Of a DNA stretch of 64,000 nucleotides, positions 35,193-46,521 are shown one piece after another. The translations under genes and the position numbers were made by a program. The notes beneath the pieces were generated by a model. It saw only the letters and a list, made by a program, of their open reading frames with translations, ran no database searches and was not told where the DNA came from. This stretch comes from Sialis fuliginosa (Eukaryota > Arthropoda > Insecta > Megaloptera > Sialidae). Positions within the stretch are counted from its first letter, which is position 1. The number at the start of each line of letters is the position of its first letter. The stretch is from the NCBI GenBank assembly GCA_961205875.1, contig OY540812.1, positions 16,678,001 to 16,742,000 on the forward strand, read 5' to 3'.

Positions 35193-35940
35193 TGCTTCCT
35201 CGCAATATTGAAGATACGAGAAGCTATGTGATCGTTTCAGATTGAGACAAAAAAAAAAGTTCTCCAATTTCAAATTGATTTATCCGTTTCACGTCAAGAC
35301 AAACACTTTTCGTTCCGTGTCTGTCTGTCTGTCCGTGTGTCCGTCTGTCCCCTGAATCCTTATCACACGCATAACTCATGAACCACTGAACCGATATTAT
35401 TGAAACTTGGTCGGATGGTTGGGTTTAGTTTGAGGACGGTCCCATTTCAAAATCATCAAAATCGTGTGTAAGGGGGAGGGATGACACTCCAAAATATTTC
35501 TTTTTTCAAGATATCTCAAGAACGACACATGTTACGAGAAAATTTTATAGAATATTTTTTGTAGAGCATTAAATTTCCTATAAAATGGGTCTACTACGTT
35601 TGTTGTAAAATATTACCTTACAAAGATTTATCTTAATTTATTTTTAACATTCGTGTTTTGTTTTTCTAAATTGATATTTGATTGGATATATGAAATGTCA
35701 TTTTGACGTTTTAAATGTCACTTTGACGTTTTAAATGTCATTTCGACATTTGCATAAATTTAGATTTAGATTGAAATTGTCAAAAAATCAAAATATATGA
35801 AAAAATATTCAGATGCATTTTAAGAAAAATTTCAAACAAAGATTTTTTAGTAAAATTTGTATAAAAATTAAATGGTTAACCAATGCCAGGCAATTTATCT
35901 GAACACTATCGGTTTTAGTAAATTTAGCACGAGGAAGTAC
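35193..35940 (-). mobile_element. TGCTTCCTCG-family repeat, copy D
   Basis: An uninterrupted inverted copy of the 27.7-30.8 kb element, sharing its whole length apart from the Harbinger insertion. It starts TTTGCTTCCTCGCAATATTG and ends TTAGCACGAGGAAGTACTGT. The internal subrepeats TTTTAAATGTCACTTTGACG are present. It is the best reference copy for this family in the window. Confidence 0.8.
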
Positions 35941-36280
35941 TGTGCATTTACTTGGCAGATGTTTTTTGTATAGGTAACACTCGTAACACCATTATTAAAA
36001 ATAGACGAATAACAAGGGATTACTGTACTTACATATAATATTTTTAAAGACAATGACACACTTTTCAAAAATGACGGAAAGCATTACAGCAATAACAAAG
36101 ATGACCCGACAATATAATTAGCTTGTCAATTAAAATCTAATTAAGTAAAAATAAATACATTTTAAATAGATACGTATAAAGCAGACAACAGCAGGGGTAG
36201 TCAAGCGCGATTCGCTAATCGCATTTCGTTAGAGATAGCTTGAGATGTAGCGACGTGTGTATTTAAAATAAACTATTATT

Positions 36281-36521
36281 CTGTGGTCTATGCAAAGAGA
36301 TTTTATGACATAGAGACAGTGAGCCAGCCGAAAACGATAACTCTCGGTAGAAAGAGAATGAACAAGATTATGGACCACAGAATAAAGATACACCAGAAAC
36401 GACAGTCCACGTCACGTAGGTACTCAATATTTTCTTTCTCTTATTATTTATGATTGACGCCTACTTGCATAAAGTGCTATGGCTCACTTCCTCTATGTCA
36501 TAAAATCTCTTTGGGTCTGTG
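36281..36521. mobile_element. Short inverted-repeat element
   Basis: The left arm CAAAGAGATTTTATGACATA, GAGACAGTGAGCC is inverted at 36481-36521 (GGCTCACTTCCTCTATGTCA, TAAAATCTCTTTGGG). Arms are about 40 bp; the interior is AGAAAGAGAATGAACAAG-rich. Probably a MITE; its boundaries are uncertain. Confidence 0.55.
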
Positions 36522-36540
36522 AATTACTTATAAGATTTTA

Positions 36541-39500
36541 AGGGGGTATTCTAGTCTAGAATTTTGAAAATATCGATTTTTTTTCTTCCATATTTTTAAA
36601 GATTAGACCTTCAAGAATATATCCTCCAAAGGAATTTTTAAAATTTCAAATATTTACAGAGTTATAGCTATATAAAAAGAAGGCCCAATGTATGGAGCAA
36701 GAATCGCCAATTAACGAAATGTAAGTACAGACTTTGCTCAAATCTTTAAATGCGTTTTTCTCGAAACTACTTTTTCTAATACGTCTGACGGGATTTCTCA
36801 AGTTCTAATAAACCGATTAACTTGAAATTTGGTGTGGACCTTCATTATACATATATCCCCTTATTGTTGGAACTATAATTATGTAAATATTTTGGTTTTT
36901 TTTTATTTTTAAAAAATTCAAAACTTTGAAAAAAAAGGGCAAAAAATCACTTTTTTCAAACAGCCGCCATTTTGTGAATTTTTTTTTTTAATTTCGGTAG
37001 TTCAGACGATAGCGACATTTTTACTAATTAAGAAAAAAAAATTTCTTTTCTTTTTCAGATCACCAGAAGGGTTGGAATTATGTCAAGAAGGACGCACCCT
37101 TATTTTTCACCCCGCCACTTTACCAGCCTGTAATTTTTTCAATTTAAAAAAAAAAAAAAAAATTTTGTATTGTTAAAATACTTTCTTACGAATCCTTACG
37201 TGAGTGGCAGGGGAATTCTAAAGCGTTACTTCGTTAGTTATATCTTCTAATTAATTATTTTAAAATACGTTAATTGAAACCAGTTTCAACTACTTATATT
37301 GAGATGACCTTTTCCATGACCCCTTATCTTATCACGGGCTCATGGTTCAGTATTTTCTGTGGGCCTACTCGTGTTAAGAAACCTATTAGACATTTTTTAC
37401 GACAAAAAAAGTTTGTTGACTCGCCGCGCCGATACTCCCCTTAGCTCCGGACTCACAGGCTAAAGTCCTGTCAGCCCCTCCTTGTGGGGCCATGACCTTT
37501 TCATATAGATGTACCTACTAATCAATTTTTTAATAAAAATAGGTACCTACTATTAAAATATTATATTTTTTCACGCGTCTTACAAGGGGACATTATACGA
37601 TGTATGGACGAGGGATTTCAGACAGCTTTTGGAAGGTGAAACTAGAATAAAAATAAAAATACATGTGTCCAAGAATTTAATCTCGTGGGCATTATTAATA
37701 AAGATATTAAATTTTGAAAATTATTATACTACCTACTATGTCTTATCTTATGCAGCAATAATTGGCATTGTAAATATTCTATTCTATGAAAACAAATTTT
37801 AAAATCTTTTTCCTTTTTACTTTTCTTTTTTTTGTTATTTATTTTCATTATATAGTTTTTAACTTCCAAGTTTTACGTTACTATGTATCTCTCCGAAAGG
37901 AGAATGAGTTGTAATGTATTATAATGCTTAAATAAATAATAATAATTATATTTTATGTAGGTATACTGTATCAAGGTACCTGCTGGCACCATCAATATTT
38001 TTAAATTAAATGTACTGAATTATAAATATGTGTTGATATTTGATAACTGCAATTACTGGATATTAATCCAGGGCAAGTATAAGGCGGGTACAGTGCGTGA
38101 CTTTCACGCAGAGACCAATCGCCGAAAGCGACAAAATTTGACTAAAATTTCTCATTTTCACCTCAATTTCCAGTAGACAAATTGTATGAGATTAGGGTAT
38201 AAGGAGTAAAAAAATTTAAATAGTTCTTCCAGAAATTGAAACAGGGCGCAAAAGTAAGAAAAGTAAGTTTGAGGGGCGGAAAAATCGTGATATGACAAGT
38301 AAAAAAAAAGGTCATCAATAATAGATGGGGAGCGGCAATTTGACCTATAAGAAGCGAAGGCGACAAAATAATTTTTCACATATCATCTGAATCCTTGGTG
38401 TCGCGTCGGTCCTGTATTAATCTATACACATTTAACTGTCTTACAGCGTGATTTGGTGATAATTGATTATATTTTGTTTAAAAACAGTGGACAAATATTA
38501 TCGCGATTCGGCACACTATCAAGAAAAGTGTATTTTCTTATATATGTATATAGGTAAATGCTTTACATTGTTTTAAATTTTACAACTTTATTTTATAACG
38601 TTTGTGTAATAGCACTAATCATTTTGTAATCATTAGCAAGTGTTCATTTCTAGGTGTTCATTATTGGTTTTACGTTGTACGTTACTGATTTTACGTTGTT
38701 CATTACTGGAATAATAAAATAAACAAAATAAAAGGCTATAATTAAAATAACAAACTATATTTGCGGATTTTGGTAATTAAATTGATTGAATAAAGAGGTA
38801 GTTGTTTTATTAGTAACATGAGTTTATGAGAATTACAAAAAAGTATCCCATCAATCCAAAAAAAATAATATACTTTACTGGTGCCAGTACCTTATATAGT
38901 CGAGCGATTAATGTGCTAACGAAGCAACGCGGTGAACGCTGGTTCCAAACTCGGTTTGGGAATTTAACTTTTTATTTTTATTTGCAATTGTTTTTTATTT
39001 TTTACCATTTTCTTATACATATTTTGGCTAAATCTCGTTTAAGCGTTGATTTTTTAGATAGAAAATATTATTATCGATAATGCATAGTTTTGGATTAAAA
39101 TATAAGTATTATCATGTAGGTAAATTTAATGGTTTATTTATAAAATTAGTTAATATAAATTTTATTAATGAAACTAATTTCATAGAATCATAGAATTTTA
39201 TATTTTACAACAATGTCATAATTAAAATAAATACATTACTTACTTGTTTTGTTTACCAATTAAATGACAGATCAATGTTGACCACCTGCTAAATTGTATC
39301 CTTATTCATTATCGTCTATAATAAAACAATCATATATTGATAATAATGTTATATTTAATAGAATTCATAAATATTTCAAATTTGACAAAATATACAATAT
39401 ACGTGTATTATTATTATTACTAAATATGTAAATCATTGATAAAAACCACCATGAACGGAAATCTCAATAAAGAAGCTAAAAATTTTGGTTTTTGAATTGA

Positions 39501-40893
39501 TAAATGACCGCGACCCCTCCTTACCTCTTTGTAAATTGTTTTTAAGATTAAATTTTTCCTCTATATAATTTTGTGTTCAGCTCACCACCACATATTTATA
39601 AAAATATCCTGTATGATATTATGAATAATAATAATAAATTAAAAATAAAATATTCATAAAATTACTACAATTTATTTATAAAAATACATACTGTCAAATA
39701 CTGATTATCTCTGGGTTAATGAAAATAAATGTGTTAACGTTTCCTATCTACATGTATATTCATTTCAGTATTCTGATGTAAATGATTAATCTCCAAAAAT
39801 ACAGCAGCCCACTGAGTTATTATATATTGCCCACATTAAAATTAAATAAATGTTAATAATCAGGTCTGCTTTGTGTTTTATTTACCTGCATTTGACAGGA
39901 CATACAATCAATCCTGCTAATTTACAGATTGCGATTCACGCAATACTAACTTATACAAAATCTAAAAAATGTCAGATGTAATATATTATTAAATATAAAT
40001 TAATTTTATTAAGTTCCAATAAGGGATCAAATATTTATTTTTAATCCTTCGAAATGGCAATATTAAAAACTTTGTAGTTTTTGGTCAAAAAAACTGAAGC
40101 TCACATTTCTTTTTTCAACTTTGATAATATGCTCTGGGTTAAATAATAGCAAATAACTTTGCCTGGTACTATTTTTCCATCTTTAAATTCTTTTTTTTGT
40201 CTGCAATTATTTTTGTCTTTCTTACCCAACGTTAAAGCGAAAGAATGTATAAAAAGTACTTCACGCCTCGTCTTATTCCAAAATTGTTTCATTTGGCCTT
40301 CAATGCTACACATTGTATTAAATAACGTTAACCACAGATAATAATCGGCATTAGACTGTATGAAAATAATAATTTATTTCTAAATATCAACGTTTCAAGA
40401 TCATATTACGCATTCCTATATCAGGCAATAACAAAAAAATTATTTAAAATTTATCTAAGCATGTGGAACATTTATTACTTTTTCTTTAAATAATGTAATT
40501 AAAGAATTGCAAATAACCACAATCAAAATCCTCATAAGAGGCAGGGAGTTGCAAATCAAACAATTACAAAATTAATTCAGTTACTGTTTTCAAGATAATA
40601 TTAAAATTAATGTACCTAAAGCTGCATAACGAATTTAATCTACCTGAAAATAACACTGTTCCCACTTTATATAATATAAATATCAACAGTATTTTATTCG
40701 GAATAATGTTACACGTGGCTTTAAACCAAACAAATTTCGATTTATTACTAATATTTGATATATTGAAATTTAATAAATGCAGTTATAACAGACAAAATTA
40801 AATATAGAGCCTTGATTAAAATAGTAGACTAAAATATTATATTGTTTTGATACAACACACCAATATTGTCAAGCAATTCAATATACAAAGAAA
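36541..40893. other. Repeat-rich stretch without recognised genes
   Basis: It begins with AAGGGGGTATTCTAGTCTAG, which looks like the end of a DNA transposon; the following 600 bp (GTTTTTCTCGAAACTACTTT, CCGATTAACTTGAAATTTGG) reads as its non-coding part. 38080-38420 has GAGGGGCGGAAAAATCG-type sequence similar to the fragment at 47348-47583. The rest is AT-rich. An open frame of 70 codons at 40101-40313 (minus) is unrecognised and unsupported. Confidence 0.5.
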
Positions 40894-41233
40894 GGTTGAA
40901 AAGTTCTCGGCCTCAGGGGCTTGATATCGTAATTGCTTTTGCTATGAGTAAGTAGTTTTACAACTCTTAATGAGTATATGGAGCAAAAATCAGATAATTA
41001 GTGTAATAATGTCTATTAAGTAATTAAACAATAAACATCACTATGTTTGAGTCATTGACGTTATTATATTCCTGACCAAAACCAGGAAAAAGTCAAAATA
41101 AGTTTATGAACAGATATCTCAGATATCTGCCATTTAATGTAATCTGAGTTTTGCTCTAAGAATTCTGCAACTAGTGACCCCATAGCACAAGCAATTGCAA
41201 TAACAAATACCTCAGACCAAGAACTTTTCAGCC
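40894..41233. mobile_element. Mariner-like MITE
   Basis: Ends GGTTGAAAAGTTCTCGGCCT (40894-40913) and, inverted, GGCTGAAAAGTTCTTGGTCT (41214-41233). GGCTGAAAAGTTCTTGG-type ends are familiar from mariner elements. About 340 bp, non-coding. Confidence 0.65.
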
Positions 41234-42140
41234 TCCGTTAGTACTTCAGTATTAATAATATACAATATTAGAATTAATAACAAATAAATGCAGCAAAAAA
41301 ATACTCCTGCTTTAATTAGTAATTTTTATTATAAAAAATCTCCAAAGGAAAACTTTTTTCTTTTATTTGTTTCTCTAACCGCCAGATATTAATAATATAA
41401 ATATACATATAGATTTTATTCACCGTTATTCACAGTTTATCACGTAAGATATATATATTATATATATAATTTATTTATACTTATTTAAAATTAAAAAATT
41501 ATAATAAAATAGGTTACTACAACTTACATTGTAAAATATTATAAATTTACTACATAATTTGAGAAGAAAGTTATACAATTGCCACTCTACTCTGGAATGG
41601 AAAAACGGTGCATTTTATATATTTTGCTTTTATTTCCCTAATGATACATCTTACTCAGAAAATTTATACATCCTCTATATTAATTATAATTTTTATTTAG
41701 CTAAAAACGATACATTAAATAGCATTTGTAAAATGTACCATTACAAAAAAAATATATTTTAATACAAATCAAATACATAAGTCACTCTTTAAATTTGATT
41801 GAAATCACAAAAATCTGAGATTATTATACTTTTAAAAGTTAATTAAATAAACACCATTATTATTTTCAATATTATACAATTTTTCATAATTTTAACTAAT
41901 CGGAATGTATTAAAAAATAGTCCCATGGTTTGAAAAGACTCAAGTATTTGATGTAGCGAACGAATATGATTCCAGAGCTGTGCAACGTAATAGAGGAGGA
42001 AATACAACAAGCGGTCTATACGAGAGGGGCCCAGCCAATATATACCATACAACTAATATGAAATCATTGATTTATACACTTATCACCACTTCACTGTGTC
42101 CGAAGAGTCTCTGAGCCACGCTTTGAGCCCACGTACGCGA
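41234..42140 (-). other. Probable 3' untranslated region of Rab5 and downstream DNA
   Basis: Immediately after the Rab5 stop, 42140 down to about 41925 is clearly less AT-rich than the rest (TGGCTGGGCCCCTCTCG, CACAGCTCTGGAATC), as expected for transcribed 3' UTR. Further left it becomes AT-rich. I could not fix a poly(A) site. Confidence 0.5.
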
Positions 42141-45100
42141 TCACTTGCAACAGTTCGCGCCTACTTTTGCTCCGCTTGCGTCATTTCCTTCAACTAATCT
42201 GCGTCCACCTTGTCCTACAGCGCCTGAAGAACCGCCCGACTGCTCGTTCTTTGGCAGCTTCTTAGCTATAATAATAAAATAATTGAAAAATATTAATAAA
42301 TAAATCAAATATCAAAAAAAAAAATATTAAAAAAAACGTTTTTGTCATCATGATGTGCAATAACCAGTATTGCCAGCCAGACCTTGATATTAGTAACCGA
42401 GACTGGTTTTAAAGCATGAAGGGACTCAAAACTTGCATAATAAAATTCTGTGGTTTCTGACATTTCATCAGAAACATTATTAACACTTTATTTCTTATCC
42501 ATTGTAAAAGTGTACAAATGAATCTAGTGTTTAAAACAGAACAATTAAATTCAATCACATGGTTGAATTTACAAAAATTCTACTACGTATTGTGCTCCCA
42601 ATCACAAATGATCACCAGACATTTGGAGAGTTTTCATAAATATAAGTAGAATCAACTTTCTAGAAAAATTAGATTATAGCCGAGGATTAGTGACATTGTA
42701 ACTGAAGTAAAATAACATTGTCAGCATAAAAATTATTTTAAATTGATTCAAGATTAAAATTATGAATTATTATAATACAAGATAACCTTCAAATCAATGT
42801 TATAATATCTAAGTTCAACTTTATATATTATAACACAGTGCTGTCAAACTATTATGAACACAAGCCAAAAAGTCTTCCAAAAAATGCCTCGTTATGTATA
42901 TTCAAAAATAGCATCTATATTTTCCTTAATAAATTTACAACAAAAAAAAATACATTAACTCTAGATATAATTACAAAATTTTATATATTTTATATACCTA
43001 TTATATACAACAAAAAAAAGAAATTATAAATATATGTTTTTACCATAAAGGAACTTTTTGGGAAAAAGTATATATATTCTATACTGCTGTAATTTGCAAT
43101 GTTTTAAAACTGTATTTTATATTTTTTTTAAATTCAATATTAATATTTTAATAAAATAATTGACACCACTGGTATAACAAATAAAATTAAAATTTCAGTG
43201 ATACAGTTTGGTAAACACTGTTATAAACAATATAATACTCGTAATATATATTTTAATATATTAATAAAATGATTATAATATACAGTCTGGTTAATAAGAG
43301 TAAAATTTATATTTGGAAATCTGTTATACTAAAAACTTATGAACAAATAGGTAGAATGTATCTTCCTCTCAGTTATTGCCCTAACAAAAAAAAATACATT
43401 TTTCAGAAAAATTTTCACAAATAAAAATAGCTTTGAGTACATGAAAATATAAATTGCAATTAGGAGAATATGGAATTTTTGATGCAGCCCTTCTTTGCAT
43501 AAGAAGTACTGTTAGATTAACTTGGTCTACCCCATTAGTAGACTTCTGTGGACCGCAAAGACAAGGATTTTAGTGGAAAATAAGCCTCAATATCAAACAA
43601 TAGACAACAGCAGTGATTGGACTAAATATTAATATAAAAGCATCTAAGCAAATGAGTAGTGTGTGTAATTTTTTAAATAAATAGTTTTTATGTTATATTT
43701 AAATACTTGACATGTTCTTGTCAAACAGACTATATAATAACACTCATTAATATTATCTTAAATACCAAATCTTACATTAATATTATAGTTATCAGATATT
43801 TTTGGTAATTATAAAAAAAATTCAAACAGTAAAATAATTTAATAAATCAAATTAACAGATAAATCCACCACACTATTTTAAGATACTGAATCATTTTTAA
43901 TCCAATCTACAAAAATAAACAAGTATTTTCAAAATGGCACGTAGCAAAAACTTCAGAGATAAAGGATTTAACATTTACATGGCTTCACTCTACCTTAATA
44001 TGTAATTATGTAACAAAACATTGTATGAAATTACTATTTTAATTATAGTAATTATAAATACAATTCCTGAACATTGTCATGACTAAAAAATTAATCCTTG
44101 AAAATCTGTATTATATGATTAAAAATAAATACACATTGTACGGACTTTTATAAATGAAATAAATAAAATAAGTGTTATCAAAAATGTAACTGATATTATA
44201 ATTAATGCGCATGTGTATAAATCAATTTTAGATAAAACAGTACGTAATAAATTCTTAAAATGTTAACTACATAAAAATATAATTTTATTTATAAAAATTT
44301 TAATATGCTAAAAGGTAAATATAAATGTAATATGTTTATAAAAGAAAAAAATCTTTGTCAAAAGAATAAAGGTTAATTTCTGATAACATTTTATTGATAC
44401 CATAATATTTCCTAATGTGTAAATTTTAACTTTATTAAATTGCATATTTACTTAAGGCATTCTCTCTGTACAAAAAATCCATATAAATAAATAATCTGTG
44501 AAATTACTTTAAAGTAAAATTATCAGTATAAAAACAATCAATCGGATTAACTGTTAACATTAAAAAATTAATAAAAACTTTTCTATTAAAAAGCAATATT
44601 AATTAAAAATAATATAAATGTTTTGAAACTTACCTATCTCAAGGAATATATCACTAACATTCAAAGCCGTTTTAGCTGAAGTTTCCATAAAAAGCAAAGA
44701 GTTCTCATCGGCATACGTTTGGGCCTCATCATACTCTACACTCCTTTTGTTTACCAAATCGGCTTTATTTCCAGCTAAAGCTATTACAATATTTGGCGAT
44801 GCTTGCCTCTGCAGTTCCTTTACCCACGTTTTAGCACGGCCGAACGTATCGTGATTCGTAATGTCGTACACGACAATCGCTGCCTGTGCCCCTCGATAGT
44901 ACATCGGTGCAAGACTGTGATACCTACAATATCAAACACCGAATAAATTTCATGTTTAAATTTTTACCTGTAGTAGTTTAGTTTTTCAAGGCCAAGCATG
45001 TAAAGAATAAAGTACAGTAATGAAAATAAAAATTAAAAGTAAGCCACATTAATGCCAACAGCAAAAAGTTCAATGTAGTTACTAGTATACTGTTCACAAC

Positions 45101-45454
45101 GATTAGGTATAGTTATAAAAGGTATTAACAAAATAAGTTTTTGTATTTACAAATAAACTCAAGTATACTGTATTTGTATTTAAAATATTACTTACCTTTC
45201 TTGACCGGCAGTATCCCAAATCTCAAATTTTATAGTCGTATCATCAACACATACAGTTTGTGTAAGAAAAGCAGCACCTATCGTACTCTCTTGATACTCA
45301 TGAAACTGGCCTTTTACAAATCGCAGAACCAAACTAGATTTGCCTACAGCCGACTCTCCGAGCAAAACAAGTTTAAATTGACATATTTTGCCCTGTGTTG
45401 TACCATTCGGCCTCTGCGCTGCACCACCTCTAGTTGCCATCTCGTATAATTAAA
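42141..45454 (-). CDS. Rab5: Rab5 small GTPase (complete, 219 aa)
   Basis: Coding exons: 45196-45440 (ATG at 45438-45440), 44634-44923 and 42141-42265 (TGA at 42141-42143). The total is 660 nt and the phases close. Motifs: P-loop GESAVGKS 28-35, switch [10 protein letters not shown] 50-58, WDTAGQE 75-81 with the catalytic Gln80, GNKADL 133-138, ETSAKT 162-167, and a C-terminal CCK for double geranylgeranylation. Rab5 controls early endosome fusion and endocytic traffic on the cytosolic face of early endosomes. Length and motifs match metazoan Rab5 throughout. An acceptor (TATGCAG) at 45455-45460 places the start of this exon at 45454, implying an upstream 5' UTR exon. The 2.4-kb last intron carries an inverted-repeat element. 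The gene is divergent from EFHB. Confidence 0.97.
42266..44633 (-). other. Rab5 intron 2
   Basis: The donor is ATAG/GTAAGT and the acceptor TTATTATAG. The intron is AT-rich. It holds the TIR element at 43283-43731; nothing else is recognised. Confidence 0.85.
43283..43731. mobile_element. TIR element, CAGTCTGGTTAATAAGAG family, copy 1
   Basis: It starts CAGTCTGGTTAATAAGAGTA and ends TCTTGTCAAACAGACT. It is homologous over most of its length to the element at 59632-60118, for example TTATATTTGGA, TTAGATTAACTTGGTCTACC, and AGTGGAAAATAAGCCT versus AATGGAAAATATGCCT. About 450 bp, non-coding, in the last intron of Rab5. Confidence 0.65.
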
Positions 45455-46521
45455 CTGCATACAAATAATATAGTTTTAGAAAACTCTACAGTGCAATAGC
45501 ACTAATACTTTTTATTTATAACGTTCGAAATGTTATACTTTGTACTTGGTCTATAATGTACAATATAATGGCACTGATGAAAAGATAAAGAAATCACTTT
45601 GTTTAAAATGGCAGCAATAGCATTAACATTAGCATTGGTTTAAATTATTAAAAATACAGAAAACGTACTGATACAAGTGATACAAGTTAATTAAAAACAA
45701 GATTGGAACTGGAAACTGATATATTAAACAATTATATTTACGACGTAAACGCTTTTAAATCAGCTGACATATTTTGACATTTTATGAAAATGTAATGTTG
45801 ACAAAATGTATAATAGATTAGACAACCAGAATATTCTTATACAACTGACGTGAAAACTCTTACTAATTAAATGACTAGTGGCGATGACGCATTTATTAAG
45901 ATATGATTTGATAAAGTATACATCAATATTTAAGCCTAACCTACCTTCTAATAGACACAAAAGCAATTGTGAATGTTGATACAGGACGGTATCTATCCGT
46001 AATATTACACATGCACTATACTCCGACTGATTTTTAAATAAATTCTTTTAAACTAACGCATTTACATGAGTAAACACACAAAAACAGATCAAAAAAGACG
46101 ACTTTTTTCAAGAACGGATGAAGCCAGTCACAAGTCTAGCAACTCATCCGCCCTTCGCACAAACTAAATGACAAATATGAAAGAAGCCACATCACACTGT
46201 ATTTTAATTAATAAAATTTAATATGTTTACTTTAGATTATAAATATTGTATATCTGCCTATCTATTACGGAAATTGCAGTGATAAAAATTATATTTCCTT
46301 ACAATATATCAATATAATTAAATAAACAATAGGAACTACTTTGTGTGGAAGCTATATAACAAATTCATGCGCAAGACGCGGATTATTTGAATTACTATAG
46401 TAACAATTTTTGAATTATTTATATAAATAAATTGTTTAATAATTTATTAATTGCTAAAATATTTGTCATTATTTAATTATGAGTATTAGATTTTATTTTA
46501 TTTGTATTTATTAATTTTAAA
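45455..46521. promoter_or_regulatory. Shared upstream region of Rab5 and EFHB
   Basis: The two genes are head-to-head, with about 1.07 kb between the Rab5 coding exon and the EFHB ATG. On the minus strand TAGAAG/GTAGGT at 45945/45944 is a good donor, so a Rab5 5' UTR exon may run from about 46190 to 45945 and splice to 45454. The less AT-rich patch at 46095-46200 (AGCAACTCATCCGCCCTTCG) is the likeliest promoter core. A bidirectional promoter is inference. Confidence 0.5.

Noticed and set aside
40101..40313. A 70-codon open frame on the minus strand (QMKQFWNKTRREV...)
   Set aside because: The residue mix looks slightly protein-like, but I find no family, no clear exon boundaries and no second exon, so it is not called.
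41843..42052. A 69-codon open frame downstream of Rab5
   Set aside because: It lies in the probable Rab5 3' untranslated region and shows no family features.
46120..46150. An RFX X-box for EFHB (GTCACA...AGCAAC)
   Set aside because: The right half fits but the left half has a mismatch and the 5-nt spacing is outside the usual range.
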